From Pseudomonadota bacterium (GTDB taxonomy: Bacteria > Pseudomonadota > Gammaproteobacteria > Burkholderiales > Rhodocyclaceae), in NCBI GenBank assembly GCA_018241665.1, contig JAFEDK010000003.1, positions 16,523 to 80,522 on the forward strand: DNA of 64,000 nucleotides. Direction: 5' to 3'. Under the pieces are notes generated by a model, which had not been told where the DNA came from, did not search any database, and worked only from the letters and a program-made list of their open reading frames with translations. A program made the position numbers and the translations under genes. Below, in pieces: positions 33,851-42,749 of the stretch. Every line of letters begins with the position of its first letter. The stretch's first letter is position 1.

Positions 33851-34981
33851 ATGATCTCTACACTTTTGGGCGGCCTGACGGCAGAGGAATTCCTCGCCGA
33901 ATACTGGCAAAAGAAACCACTGCTGATCCGCCAGGCAGTTCCCGGCTTCACCGGCGTCGCCACCAAGGACGAACTCTTCGAACTGGCCCGCGACCCTGAC
34001 GTCGAATCCCGTTACGTCACCCATGACAACAAATCCTGGGAAGTCATCCGCGGCCCGCAGAAGGCCTCCGACCTGCGCCGCAAGAAACACCCGTGGACGG
34101 TGCTGGTGCAGGGTCTCAACCTGTTCTGCCCGGATGGCGACGAACTGCTGCACCGTTTCGACTTCATTCCCCAGGCCCGCCTGGACGACCTGATGGTCAG
34201 CTACGCAATCGATGGCGGCGGCGTCGGCCCGCACTTCGACAACTACGACGTGTTCCTGCTGCAGGGTATCGGCCAGCGCCGCTGGCTGATCAGCAACCAG
34301 GACGACCGCAGCCTCGTCGAGGACGCGCCGCTGAAGATCCTGCAGAACTTCCAGCCCGTTTACGACTGGGTACTGGAATCCGGCGACATGCTCTACCTGC
34401 CGCCCCACTGGGCCCACAACGGCATCGCCATCGGTGAATGCACCACCTATTCGATCGGCTTCCGCTCGCCGACCTCCCAGGAACTCGCCCAGCAGTTCAT
34501 GGGCCATCTGCAGGAGACGATCCAGATCGATGGCATCTACGCCGACCCGGACCTGAAACTCCAGGCCCATTCGGCCGAAATCGGCGATGCGATGATCGAT
34601 CGGGTAGTGGACACCCTCAAGCGAATCACCTGGAACCGTGAAGACGTGCGTGACTTCCTCGGCGCCTATCTCACCGAACCCAAGCCCCACGTGTTCTTCG
34701 ACTGCCCGGACGAACCGCTGGAGCACGAGGAATTCGTCACCGCGGGCCTGGCCGACGGCTACCGGCTCGATGCGCGCAGCCTGCTGCTGTTTTCCGGCGG
34801 CAGGTTCTTCATGAATGGCGAACCGGTCCCGGTCGAGGAAGAAGACCTCGCAATCCTCCAGAACCTGGCCGATCAGCGCCGTCTGGACTCGGTCATCGGC
34901 CTGTCCGAAGAAGGCCTGGCCCTGCTGTATGACTGGTACTGCTGCGGCTTTGCACACCCATCAAAATCGCTGATGGAATAA
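33851..34981 (+). CDS. roxA: 50S ribosomal protein L16 arginine hydroxylase (RoxA/YcfD), JmjC-type
   Basis: This 376-residue 2-oxoglutarate and Fe(II)-dependent oxygenase is built like YcfD: a JmjC cupin domain with the iron-binding HxD in GVGPHFDNYDVFLLQG and the distal His in PPHWAHNG, then a C-terminal winged-helix-like region. It hydroxylates an Arg of ribosomal protein L16 using O2, linking translation to oxygen supply. It is divergent from rlmD, another ribosome-modifying enzyme. The start at 33851 follows a consensus -10 so closely that the mRNA may be leaderless. Confidence 0.92.
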   Translation: MISTLLGGLTAEEFLAEYWQKKPLLIRQAVPGFTGVATKDELFELARDPDVESRYVTHDNKSWEVIRGPQKASDLRRKKHPWTVLVQGLNLFCPDGDELLHRFDFIPQARLDDLMVSYAIDGGGVGPHFDNYDVFLLQGIGQRRWLISNQDDRSLVEDAPLKILQNFQPVYDWVLESGDMLYLPPHWAHNGIAIGECTTYSIGFRSPTSQELAQQFMGHLQETIQIDGIYADPDLKLQAHSAEIGDAMIDRVVDTLKRITWNREDVRDFLGAYLTEPKPHVFFDCPDEPLEHEEFVTAGLADGYRLDARSLLLFSGGRFFMNGEPVPVEEEDLAILQNLADQRRLDSVIGLSEEGLALLYDWYCCGFAHPSKSLME

Positions 34982-35154
34982 GGCAGAAGTTTGATTTAAT
35001 GGCTTGACAAGTGCTTATCCCTGTTGCGGCAACGCAACAATGTCTTTATTCAAGCACTTCGTCCGTGATAGCATTCGAACCAGATCGGGTCCCCCACCTG
35101 ATTGCTCCTAAATTTAGGTTGTTGTACTTCATTTATCGATAAGGGAAATCAACA

Positions 35155-35403
35155 ATGAAACAATCTCTCCTGGTTGCTGCTCTCGTTGCACTCGCTGTTT
35201 CCGCTTGCGGCAAGAAGGAAGAGCCGAAGCCCGTTGAAGCTCCGGCCCCCGCTCCCGCTGCTGCTCCCGCTCCGGAAGCCAAGCCCGCTGAAGCTGCTCC
35301 CGCCGCTGCTCCGGCTGCTGACGCTGCCAAGCCCGCTGACGCTGCTGCTCCGGCTGCTGACGCTGCCAAGCCCGCTGAAGCCGCTCCCGCCGAGAAGAAG
35401 TAA
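35155..35403 (+). CDS. Small Ala/Pro/Lys-rich lipoprotein with tandem 13-residue repeat
   Basis: This is an 82-residue protein. A short signal peptide ends in the lipobox VSAC (Cys19), and the mature part is almost entirely Ala, Pro, Lys, Glu and Asp. A 39-bp unit is repeated in tandem (35 identical bases at 35305-35339 and 35344-35378), giving AAPAADAAKPADA-type units. This resembles low-complexity, extended periplasmic or outer-membrane-tethered lipoproteins, perhaps spanning toward peptidoglycan; no function is known. It has a GGGAAAT-like leader and a strong terminator after the stop, so it is an independent unit. Confidence 0.75.
   Translation: MKQSLLVAALVALAVSACGKKEEPKPVEAPAPAPAAAPAPEAKPAEAAPAAAPAADAAKPADAAAPAADAAKPAEAAPAEKK
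35305..35378 (+). repeat. Tandem 39-bp repeat in lipoprotein gene
   Basis: Two copies with 35 identical bases start at 35305 and 35344. The period of 39 bp keeps the reading frame (13 residues), so copy number could change without frameshift. Confidence 0.85.
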
Positions 35404-35426
35404 TCAGGTTTTCTCCGGTAGCAAGA

Positions 35427-35453
35427 AAAGCCAACCTGCGGGTTGGCTTTTTT
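35427..35453 (+). terminator. Terminator after the small lipoprotein gene
   Basis: AAGCCAACC-TGC-GGGTTGGCTT is followed by a T run, 24 bp after the stop codon. Confidence 0.85.
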
Positions 35454-35509
35454 GTTGCCATTCGCCGGCCCTGCCAATGACAGACTCGGCGAATGCTTCC
35501 CGCAGACGC

Positions 35510-35539
35510 AAAAAAGCCGGAGCATGCCCCGGCTTTTTT
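35510..35539. terminator. Terminator at the 3' end of bamC
   Basis: AAAAAAGCCGG pairs with CCGGCTTTTTT around a short loop. It lies 20 bp past the bamC stop (minus strand) and could work in both directions. Confidence 0.85.
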
Positions 35540-35559
35540 GTAACAGCTGGCAACAAGAA

Positions 35560-36738
35560 TTACTTGAGCTGCTCGAACAGCAGGCCAAGAATCTTGCGCG
35601 CGGAGTCGGACGTATCCGTACCGCCTTCGCGGGTCAGGACCTGCACCGACGACGAGGCGGCCTCACCCGACTTCACGTAGATACGATACTGGTTGCCCGA
35701 CTGGATCGATGGCTTGGAATCACTGCTGCGCCAGAAAGCCAGCTTGGACAACAAGCCCTCGTCGCCCTTCTTCTTGACGTCGACCTCCGGATCCACGTAA
35801 CGCACGTAATAAATGCCCTGGGAGCGGTCACGATCTTCCACCGTGAAACCGACGCGATCCAGGGCCAGGCCGACGCGCCGCCAGGCACGGTCGAAACCTT
35901 CCTGGACCTGCAGCACGGAAGCACCACCTGAGGCGCTCTGCAACTTGGCCTTGTCAGCAACCGGGGCAGCCGCGATCTGTGCCTTGGCCCGCGTTTCATC
36001 AGCACCGAGGCGAATCATCAGGCGCTGCAGGAACTCGGCCTCCAGTTCGGGATCAGCCGGGCGCGGCTGCCACACGGTACGGTCCTTCGCTTCGTTCGGA
36101 TAGATTTCCATCATGCCGCGGTGGCTGATGTAGATCTCGACCGAACCCGGCGTATTGCTCGTTTCCAGACGGGTCCGGAACTTGTCCCGCTCCGGGGTCG
36201 AATACAGGCCGTCAATTACCTTGCCGAGCGTGCGGCGAATGATGTCGTTGTCGATCTTGGCGCGGTTCTCGGCCCAGTCGGTCTCCATCACGCCGATCTC
36301 GGGGCGATCGACGTTCAGCAGGAAACCGTTTTCCTGCCAGAACTCGCGGACCTGCGGCCACAGCTTGTCGGCCGTACCCTGCACGACCAGCCAGCGCTGG
36401 CTGCCGGAACGCTCGACGCGCATCTTGTCGATCGACTGTGGCGCAACGACGGCCACCGGCTTGGCTGCGGCCGCGGTGCCGGCTTGCGGCCCGCCCCGCT
36501 CCGCGTTGTAGGCGGAGAAAGTGGCCGAGCCCTTGGGGTTCAGATCCGGCACGGCATAGCGATCGTCCGCGGCGGGAGTGGTGAGATCGGGCGGAACCTC
36601 CAGCGAAGGCAGCGTGGCGGCTGATGCCGCGCTCTTGTAATCGATCTTCTTCGATTCCAGCAAGGAACCGGAGCAACCGGCGAGCGCAATCGTCGCAACG
36701 ACGATTGCCGAACCGGAAGCCAGCTTACGGCTTTGCAT
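35560..36738 (-). CDS. bamC: Outer membrane assembly lipoprotein BamC (NlpB)
   Basis: This is a 392-residue lipoprotein. I start it at 36738 (MQSRKLASG), which places a normal signal peptide before the lipobox LAGC. BamC-like features are the N-terminal lasso-type sequence with YKSA and LEVPPDLTTP, and two helix-grip domains with WLVVQGTADKLWPQVREFWQENGF and RVGLALDRVGFTVEDRDRSQGIYYVRYVDP. BamC is a non-essential partner of the BamABCDE machine that inserts beta-barrels into the outer membrane. It follows dapA by 29 bp, the same dapA-bamC order as in E. coli. Confidence 0.95.
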   Translation of the reverse strand: MQSRKLASGSAIVVATIALAGCSGSLLESKKIDYKSAASAATLPSLEVPPDLTTPAADDRYAVPDLNPKGSATFSAYNAERGGPQAGTAAAAKPVAVVAPQSIDKMRVERSGSQRWLVVQGTADKLWPQVREFWQENGFLLNVDRPEIGVMETDWAENRAKIDNDIIRRTLGKVIDGLYSTPERDKFRTRLETSNTPGSVEIYISHRGMMEIYPNEAKDRTVWQPRPADPELEAEFLQRLMIRLGADETRAKAQIAAAPVADKAKLQSASGGASVLQVQEGFDRAWRRVGLALDRVGFTVEDRDRSQGIYYVRYVDPEVDVKKKGDEGLLSKLAFWRSSDSKPSIQSGNQYRIYVKSGEAASSSVQVLTREGGTDTSDSARKILGLLFEQLK

Positions 36739-36767
36739 GCGTAACCCTCGGGATGGGAAATACAAAC

Positions 36768-37646
36768 TCAAACTTCGATGCCGGCCTGACGCATCGCGTC
36801 ACGCACGCGCTCGTGACAGCTGTCGGACAGGCGGGTCAGCGGCAGGCGGATGCCGGAACCGATGAGCCCCATCTGCTCGACCGCCCACTTGACGGGGATC
36901 GGATTGGCTTCACAGAACAGGTGGCGGTGCAGACCGACCAACTTGGCATTGATCTCGCGAGCCTTCACGCCCTCGCCGGCGGAGGCGGCGACACACAGCT
37001 CATGCATCAGGCGCGGCGCGACGTTGGCGGTGACCGAGATGGTCCCGTGTCCGCCCAGCAGGATGAAGGCCAGGGCGGTCATGTCGTCGCCGGTGTACAG
37101 CGCGAAATCTTTCGGAGCCCGGGCGATCAGGTCGCAGGCGCGATCGATGTTGCCGGTTGCATCCTTGATGCCGATGATGTTGGGGATCTCGGCCAGACGC
37201 AGCGCGGTGTCGTTGGACATGTCTGCAACGGTGCGCCCCGGCACGTTGTAGAGGATCGTCGGCAGCGGGCTCGCCTCGGCGATGGCACGGAAGTGCTGGT
37301 AGAGGCCTTCCTGGGTCGGGCGGTTGTAGTAAGGCACGACCGACAGACCGGCGACCGCACCGGCCTCGCGCGCGAATTCGCTCAGCTCGATGGCCTCGCG
37401 GGTGGAATTTGCCCCCGTGCCGGCAATGATGGGAATGCGTCCAGCGGCATGCTCGACGGCAACGCGGATCAGCTCGCAGTGCTCCTCGACATTCACCGTC
37501 GGCGATTCGCCGGTGGTGCCGACGACGACGATGCCATCGGTACCTTCCTTGACGTGGAAGTCGATGAGGCTACGGAAACGGGAAATATCCAGGCTGCCAT
37601 CTTCGAGCATCGGGGTAACGATGGCGACAATCGAACCGGTAATCAT
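36768..37646 (-). CDS. dapA: 4-hydroxy-tetrahydrodipicolinate synthase
   Basis: This is a 292-residue aldolase-type enzyme of lysine and diaminopimelate synthesis, condensing pyruvate with aspartate semialdehyde. The Schiff-base Lys161 is in IGIKDATGN at the canonical position. The catalytic Tyr is in [12 protein letters not shown], and the GTTGE and LYNVPGRT motifs are intact. Length is normal. A likely -10 element TACAAT lies on the minus strand at plus 37681-37676. It is transcribed with bamC. Confidence 0.97.
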   Translation of the reverse strand: MITGSIVAIVTPMLEDGSLDISRFRSLIDFHVKEGTDGIVVVGTTGESPTVNVEEHCELIRVAVEHAAGRIPIIAGTGANSTREAIELSEFAREAGAVAGLSVVPYYNRPTQEGLYQHFRAIAEASPLPTILYNVPGRTVADMSNDTALRLAEIPNIIGIKDATGNIDRACDLIARAPKDFALYTGDDMTALAFILLGGHGTISVTANVAPRLMHELCVAASAGEGVKAREINAKLVGLHRHLFCEANPIPVKWAVEQMGLIGSGIRLPLTRLSDSCHERVRDAMRQAGIEV

Positions 37647-37771
37647 GAGCTAGTGCTGGAGAGGGAAAGTTGAGTATTGTACCCAATCACTTCGCGAAGC
37701 ATAGACGGGTGCAAACAGCGGTTACCAAAAGGCCGACGCGAGCGTGACGAAGTCACGCCGGGCATGAAACG

Positions 37772-37792
37772 AAAACCCGCCGCAGCGGGTTT
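37772..37792 (-). terminator. Terminator of the HDAC-family gene
   Basis: On the minus strand AACCCGCTGCGGCGGGTT is followed by TTCGTTT, 22 bp after the stop at 37815. Confidence 0.7.
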
Positions 37793-37814
37793 GCGCCGGA
37801 ATTTTGGCGATCAA

Positions 37815-38741
37815 TTACAGGTCGGCCAGCGCCTTGACGTGCGCCACCACGCTGCGAGCCAGGGACGACAGCGAATAACCGCCTTCCAGCAGGGACACGA
37901 TGCGGCGCCCGGCACATTCGGCAGCCACGGTCTTGAGCTGCTCGGTGGCCCACACGTAATCGGCCTCGACCAGGCCCATGGAGCCCATGTCGTCCTCGTA
38001 GTGGGCGTCGAAGCCGGCCGAGATGAAGATCATCTCCGGCGCGTGATTGCGCAGCGCCGGCATCCAGATATTGGTGACGACCTCGCGGAAGACGTCACCC
38101 CGGCTGCCCGCCTTCATCGGCACATTGACCATGTTGGGAGCTGGGTTGTCGGCGCCGCTGTACGGGTAGAACGGGTGCTGGAAGATGCTGACCATCAGCA
38201 CGCGGGGATCGTCGCGGAAGATGTCTTCCGTGCCGTTGCCGTGATGCACGTCGAAATCCACCACAGCAACCCGCTTCAGCCCGTGCGCCTCCAGCGCATG
38301 TCGGGCCGCCACCGCCACATTATTGAAAAAGCAGAAGCCCATCGCCTTGCCGGCCTCGGCATGGTGGCCGGGCGGGCGGATTGCGCAGAACGCGTTCTCG
38401 GCCTGCCCGGAAATCACCAGGTCGGTGGCGTAAACACCGGCCCCCGCCGAGCGCAGCGCCGCCTTCATGGAATTGGGACACAGGGCCGTGTCCGGATCCA
38501 GATGGCGGATGCCATGCTCCGGCACGCTGGCCAGGAGCTCCTCGACGTGCTCCCGGGGATGTGCCCGGGAAAGCTGCTCAATGGTCGCCTGCGGCGCGTC
38601 ATGAAAGGCCAGATACATATCGAGGCCCGCAGCAATCAGACGGTCGTTTATCGCACCGAGACGCTCCGGGGACTCCGGGTGATGCTCACCCATGTTATGC
38701 AACCAGCAATCCCGGTGCGTGATGAATGCGGTACTCGTCAT
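37815..38741 (-). CDS. Histone deacetylase family protein (class II-like)
   Basis: This 308-residue zinc hydrolase has the family signatures HPESPERLGAI, IRPPGHHAEAGKAMGFCFFN, DFDVHHGNGTEDIF (zinc ligands), SAGFDAHYEDDMG and LLEGGYSLSSLARSV. Bacterial members deacetylate acetylpolyamines, acetoin-related substrates or acetyl-lysine; this sequence does not reveal which. It is monocistronic with its own terminator and is divergent from the MoxR operon. Confidence 0.92.
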   Translation of the reverse strand: MTSTAFITHRDCWLHNMGEHHPESPERLGAINDRLIAAGLDMYLAFHDAPQATIEQLSRAHPREHVEELLASVPEHGIRHLDPDTALCPNSMKAALRSAGAGVYATDLVISGQAENAFCAIRPPGHHAEAGKAMGFCFFNNVAVAARHALEAHGLKRVAVVDFDVHHGNGTEDIFRDDPRVLMVSIFQHPFYPYSGADNPAPNMVNVPMKAGSRGDVFREVVTNIWMPALRNHAPEMIFISAGFDAHYEDDMGSMGLVEADYVWATEQLKTVAAECAGRRIVSLLEGGYSLSSLARSVVAHVKALADL

Positions 38742-38918
38742 AGACTCTCCCCTGCCTCTCGCAGTGTCTTGTTATACGTCGTGAATGCTTGCACTCCCCG
38801 GCGTACGCCTTGTCCGGCGCGAACTCCTCGACCTTGTACTGGTCATTGGAGCACGACGCCGAGAGCGCTGTTATGGAATCATTATCCCCTTAACTACAGC
38901 CTGAAAAAAGCCCGCGCC

Positions 38919-39839
38919 ATGCCGCAGCAGATTGCCAACCGACTTGCCGAAGCCACATGCCGGATCATTCTCGGCAAGGAGCGCGCCGTCCGTCTCGCCC
39001 TTGCCTGCGTGCTGGCCCGCGGCCACCTGCTGATCGAAGACATTCCGGGGGTCGGCAAGACGACCCTCGCCCACGTGCTCGCCCGGGTGCTGGGCCTGCA
39101 GTTCCAGCGCATCCAGTTCACCAGCGACATGCTGCCCGCCGACATCGTCGGCGTATCGGTATTCGACCAGCGGGAAGGCGCCTTCCGCTTCCACCCAGGG
39201 CCGGTGTTCTCCCAGTTGGTCCTGGCCGACGAGATCAACCGGGCCACGCCCAAGGCCCAGAGTGCACTGCTCGAAGCCATGGAGGAGCGCCAGATCAGCG
39301 CGGAAGGCCGCACCTGGCCGCTGCCCGAGCCCTTCTTCGTTATCGCCACCCAGAACCCGGCCGAGCAGATCGGCACCTTCGCCCTGCCGGAAAGCCAGCT
39401 GGACCGTTTCCTGATGCGCATCTCGATGGGCTATCCGGACCCCGCCGCGGAACGCGCCCTGCTCGCCGGCGAAGACCGGCGCGAGATGCTGGCGCGGGTG
39501 CAACCCGAGCTGCAGCCCGGCGAGCTCGACAGCCTGTTCGCCGCGGTACGCCAGGTCCACGCCGGCCCGCGCCTGCTCGATTACCTGCAAGCCCTGCTCG
39601 CCCACAGCCGCCAGGGCGCCGGCTTCGCGCTGGGGCTGTCGCCGCGGGGTGGACTGGCCCTGCTGGCGGCGGCTCGGGCCTGGGCCTTGCTGGCCGGCCG
39701 CGACCACGTACAGCCCGAGGATGTGCAGGCCGTCCTGCCAGCCGTCGCCGGCCACCGCCTGCGGGCCGCCGACGACGCCCCATTGACTGCGGATCAACTG
39801 GCACGGCGCCTGATTGAAGCCGTAGCCCTGCCGGGATGA
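38919..39839 (+). CDS. MoxR-type AAA+ ATPase
   Basis: This 306-residue AAA+ ATPase is counted from the ATG at 38919. Walker A is IPGVGKTTLA and Walker B is LVLADEINRATPKAQSALLEAMEE. Sensor 1 is VIATQNPAEQIGTFALPESQLDRF, and a C-terminal lid is present. MoxR proteins act as chaperones for assembly of metal- or VWA-domain complexes. It overlaps the DUF58 gene by four bases, and the transglutaminase gene follows, the usual MoxR-DUF58-TgpA trio. Confidence 0.93.
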   Translation: MPQQIANRLAEATCRIILGKERAVRLALACVLARGHLLIEDIPGVGKTTLAHVLARVLGLQFQRIQFTSDMLPADIVGVSVFDQREGAFRFHPGPVFSQLVLADEINRATPKAQSALLEAMEERQISAEGRTWPLPEPFFVIATQNPAEQIGTFALPESQLDRFLMRISMGYPDPAAERALLAGEDRREMLARVQPELQPGELDSLFAAVRQVHAGPRLLDYLQALLAHSRQGAGFALGLSPRGGLALLAAARAWALLAGRDHVQPEDVQAVLPAVAGHRLRAADDAPLTADQLARRLIEAVALPG

Positions 39840-40813
39840 GTTTCACCCGCTTGCGCACCGCCTTCCAGCGCTGGCTGTTCCGCGTCAAGGGGCCCGAGGT
39901 GGCTCCGATCACGCTGGGCCAGCGACGCATCTTCGTGCTGCCGACCGCCTTCGGGCTCGCCCTTGGCGCAACCCTGGCGGTAATGCTGCTGGCGTCGATC
40001 AACTACACCCTGAGCCTGGGCTACGCACTGAGCTTCCTGATCGGCGGCGTCGCCTGGGTGAGCATTCACCACGCCTTTCGCAACCTGGTCGATCTGAGCA
40101 TCGAACCCGGCCGGGTCGAGCCGGTCTTCTGCGGCGCCCCGCTCCACTTCGGAATCGTCCTGGACAACCCTGAAGGGCGCACCCGCACGGGACTCCAACT
40201 GCGACCGACACACGCAGGAAGACCAGTAGGAGAAGAGCTTTTCGATCTCCCGGCCACAGGGCGGGCCCGGCAGGACGTCGCCATTGCCACCACGGTGCGC
40301 GGCTGGCTCCAGCTCCCCCGCCTGACCCTCGAAACCCACCACCCCCTCGGCCTGATCCGTGCCTGGAGCCTGTTCCAGCCCGACATGCGCGGCCTGGTCT
40401 ACCCGACGCCGGAAAGCCACGCGCCCGCCCTCCCCCACGGCACAGACGACCACCCCGGCGGCAGCACGCGCGGCCACGGCACCGACGACTTCGCCGGCCT
40501 GCGCCATCACCAGCCGGCAGACTCCCCGCGCCATGTGGCCTGGAAGGCTGTGGCCCGGGGTGGCCCCTGGCGCACCAAGACCTTCGACGGCGGCCAACGC
40601 GGCAGCATCTGGCTGGACTGGCAAGCCCTGCCCGCGGGCCTGGACACCGAAGCCCGCCTGTCGCGCTTGACCAGCTGGATCATCGACGCGGAGCGGAGCG
40701 GCCTCGACTATGGTCTGCGCATTCCCGGCACCCAGCTTCAATGCGCCCATGGCACAGCGCACCGGCATGCCTGTCTCAGCGCCCTCGCGCTATACGGTCG
40801 CCCCCATGGCTGA
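39836..40813 (+). CDS. DUF58 domain protein of the MoxR operon
   Basis: This 325-residue membrane-anchored protein has two hydrophobic helices near residues 33-75 and a cytoplasmic C-terminal part containing the DUF58-like segment GTDDFAGLRHHQPADSPRHVAWKAVARGGPW. It usually works with MoxR ATPases, but its biochemical role is unknown. It overlaps moxR by four bases and the transglutaminase gene by eight, so the three are translationally coupled. Confidence 0.88.
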   Translation: MSFTRLRTAFQRWLFRVKGPEVAPITLGQRRIFVLPTAFGLALGATLAVMLLASINYTLSLGYALSFLIGGVAWVSIHHAFRNLVDLSIEPGRVEPVFCGAPLHFGIVLDNPEGRTRTGLQLRPTHAGRPVGEELFDLPATGRARQDVAIATTVRGWLQLPRLTLETHHPLGLIRAWSLFQPDMRGLVYPTPESHAPALPHGTDDHPGGSTRGHGTDDFAGLRHHQPADSPRHVAWKAVARGGPWRTKTFDGGQRGSIWLDWQALPAGLDTEARLSRLTSWIIDAERSGLDYGLRIPGTQLQCAHGTAHRHACLSALALYGRPHG

Positions 40814-42749
40814 ACCCGGCCTGCGCCCCGATCAGGCAGGCTGGCTGATCGCCTGCGCTGTCATCAGCCTGGCCCCCCACGGTCAGCACCTGCCCCCGGC
40901 GATCACTGCGGTCTGCATATTGCTGCTGCTGTGGCGGACGGCCATCAGCCTCGACAAGGGGCACCTGCCCCATCGCCTCCTGCTGATCGGCGTGGCAGCC
41001 TGCGTGGTCGGGCTGGTTCTGCTGGAATACCACCAGTTCTTCGGCAAGGATCCAGGCATCGCGGTCCTCGCCGGACTGCTGAGTCTCAAATTGCTGGAAA
41101 CGGACAGCCGCCGCGACGGCCGGGCGGTGCTGCTGCTGTGCTTCTTCATGCAGACCGGCCTGTTCCTGTACCAGCAGAGCATGCTGGTCGCTGCCCTCGC
41201 CCTGCTCGGCACAACGGTGGCCATCGGCAGCCTGCTGGCACTGCAAGGACGGTCCGCGGCCCCGAAGGCGCGCCTCACCGCGGCCGCAAGGCTGGTGCTG
41301 CAGGGCGTTCCGCTGATGCTCGTGCTGTTCGTCCTCTTTCCCCGTGTTCAAGGCCCCCTGTGGGGTCTGCCGGCCGATGCCTACAACCGGGTTAGCGGGC
41401 TGTCGGACAGCATGACGCCCGGCGACATGGCACGCCTCAGCGAATCCAGCGACATTGCCTTCCGGGCCGCCTTCGCCGGCGAACTGCCGCCCCCCGCCGA
41501 GCGCTACTGGCGCGGCCCGGTCCTCAGCCGTTTCGACGGGCGCAGCTGGCGTACCGCGCGCAGCAGCACGAGCCCGCGGCCGGCTTACGCCCCCCAGGGC
41601 GTCGCCTACCCCTACACGCTCACCCTCGAACCCCACAACCAGCGCTGGCTGCTGGCGCTCGACTTCCCCGCTGAGGCCCCCGGCCTGCGCTACGGCAGCG
41701 ATTTCCAGCTGATGTCGGGCGATCCGGTACGTAGCCGGCTGCGGCTGTCCCTGCTCTCCTATCCTCACACGCCGGTCGGCATCGATGCCAGCCCGCGGGA
41801 GCTCCGCGAGGCCCTGGCCCTGCCCTCCGGCAGCAATCCCCGTACCCAGGCGCTCGGCGCCCGCATCCGGCAGGAAGCCCGCGACGCCGACGATGCGCTG
41901 CAGCGGGTCATCGCCGACTTCCGTCACCGCAGCCTGAGCTACACCCTCGACCCCCAGCCCTTGGGCCGGGAGGATGCGGACAGCTTCCTGTTCGATACGA
42001 AGCAGGGTTTCTGCGAGCACTTCGCCTCTGCCTTCGTCATTGCCATGCGTGCAGCGGGGGTTCCGGCGCGGGTCGTCACCGGCTATCAGGGCGGGGAATT
42101 CAACCCGGTGGACGGGACGCTGGTGATCCGTCAGTCGGACGCCCATGCCTGGGCTGAAGTCTGGCTGGCCGGACGCGGCTGGACGCGCGTCGACCCGACC
42201 GCCGCGAGCGCCCCGCGGCGCATCGATGGCGGACTTGCCGCCGCCCTGCCCGACAGCGACCGCCTGCCGCTGCTGGCCCGCAGCTCCCTTGCCTGGTTGC
42301 GGGAGCTGCGCAATCAGCTGGACGCCCTAGACAACCGCTGGAACCAATGGGTTCTCGGGTACAATCCGGCCCGCCAGAAAGCCCTGCTCGCCGACTTTGG
42401 CGTGGTGGATGCCGACTGGCAGACGATTACCGCGCTGATGGCCGGCGCCTGCACCCTCGTCATGGCGGCCCTGACCGCATGGGTATTGCGACGTCGCCTG
42501 TCGGCCGACGCCCTTGATCGCAGCTGGTCTCTTTTCTGTCGCCGACTCGCTTCCGCGGGACTACCTCGCGCTGCCTGGGAAGGCCCGCAGGACTATGCCG
42601 AGCGTGTCGCCAGCCAGCGGCCCGACCTCGCCGACACCGTGAAGCGCATCGCCACCGACTATGCCCGCCTGCGTTACGGGCGCACCGGCATCGAGCGAGC
42701 CGCCCTCCAAAGCCTGAAGCACTCCATCAAGAATTTCCGTCCCCGATGA
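40806..42749 (+). CDS. tgpA: Transglutaminase-like membrane protein TgpA
   Basis: This is a 647-residue protein from the ATG at 40806. About five to six N-terminal helices (DUF3488 part) precede a periplasmic transglutaminase domain. The catalytic triad is visible as Cys403 (QGFCEHFASAF), His447 (SDAHAWAEVW) and Asp463 (RVDPTAA). A further helix near residue 550 and a C-terminal cytoplasmic tail follow. In Pseudomonas aeruginosa TgpA is essential; its substrate is not known. It overlaps the DUF58 gene by eight bases and mltB by four. Confidence 0.92.
   Translation: MAEPGLRPDQAGWLIACAVISLAPHGQHLPPAITAVCILLLLWRTAISLDKGHLPHRLLLIGVAACVVGLVLLEYHQFFGKDPGIAVLAGLLSLKLLETDSRRDGRAVLLLCFFMQTGLFLYQQSMLVAALALLGTTVAIGSLLALQGRSAAPKARLTAAARLVLQGVPLMLVLFVLFPRVQGPLWGLPADAYNRVSGLSDSMTPGDMARLSESSDIAFRAAFAGELPPPAERYWRGPVLSRFDGRSWRTARSSTSPRPAYAPQGVAYPYTLTLEPHNQRWLLALDFPAEAPGLRYGSDFQLMSGDPVRSRLRLSLLSYPHTPVGIDASPRELREALALPSGSNPRTQALGARIRQEARDADDALQRVIADFRHRSLSYTLDPQPLGREDADSFLFDTKQGFCEHFASAFVIAMRAAGVPARVVTGYQGGEFNPVDGTLVIRQSDAHAWAEVWLAGRGWTRVDPTAASAPRRIDGGLAAALPDSDRLPLLARSSLAWLRELRNQLDALDNRWNQWVLGYNPARQKALLADFGVVDADWQTITALMAGACTLVMAALTAWVLRRRLSADALDRSWSLFCRRLASAGLPRAAWEGPQDYAERVASQRPDLADTVKRIATDYARLRYGRTGIERAALQSLKHSIKNFRPR

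Noticed and set aside
32474-34957. Apparent 827-residue rlmD fusion
   Set aside because: The extension beyond 33802 is antisense to roxA. RlmD has its full length and domains without it.
35004-35060. TTGACA and an AAGTGCTT/AAGCACTT inverted repeat upstream of the small lipoprotein gene
   Set aside because: TTGACA at 35004-35009 has no matching -10 at 16-18 bp, and the 8-bp inverted repeat is too short and widely spaced to support a call.
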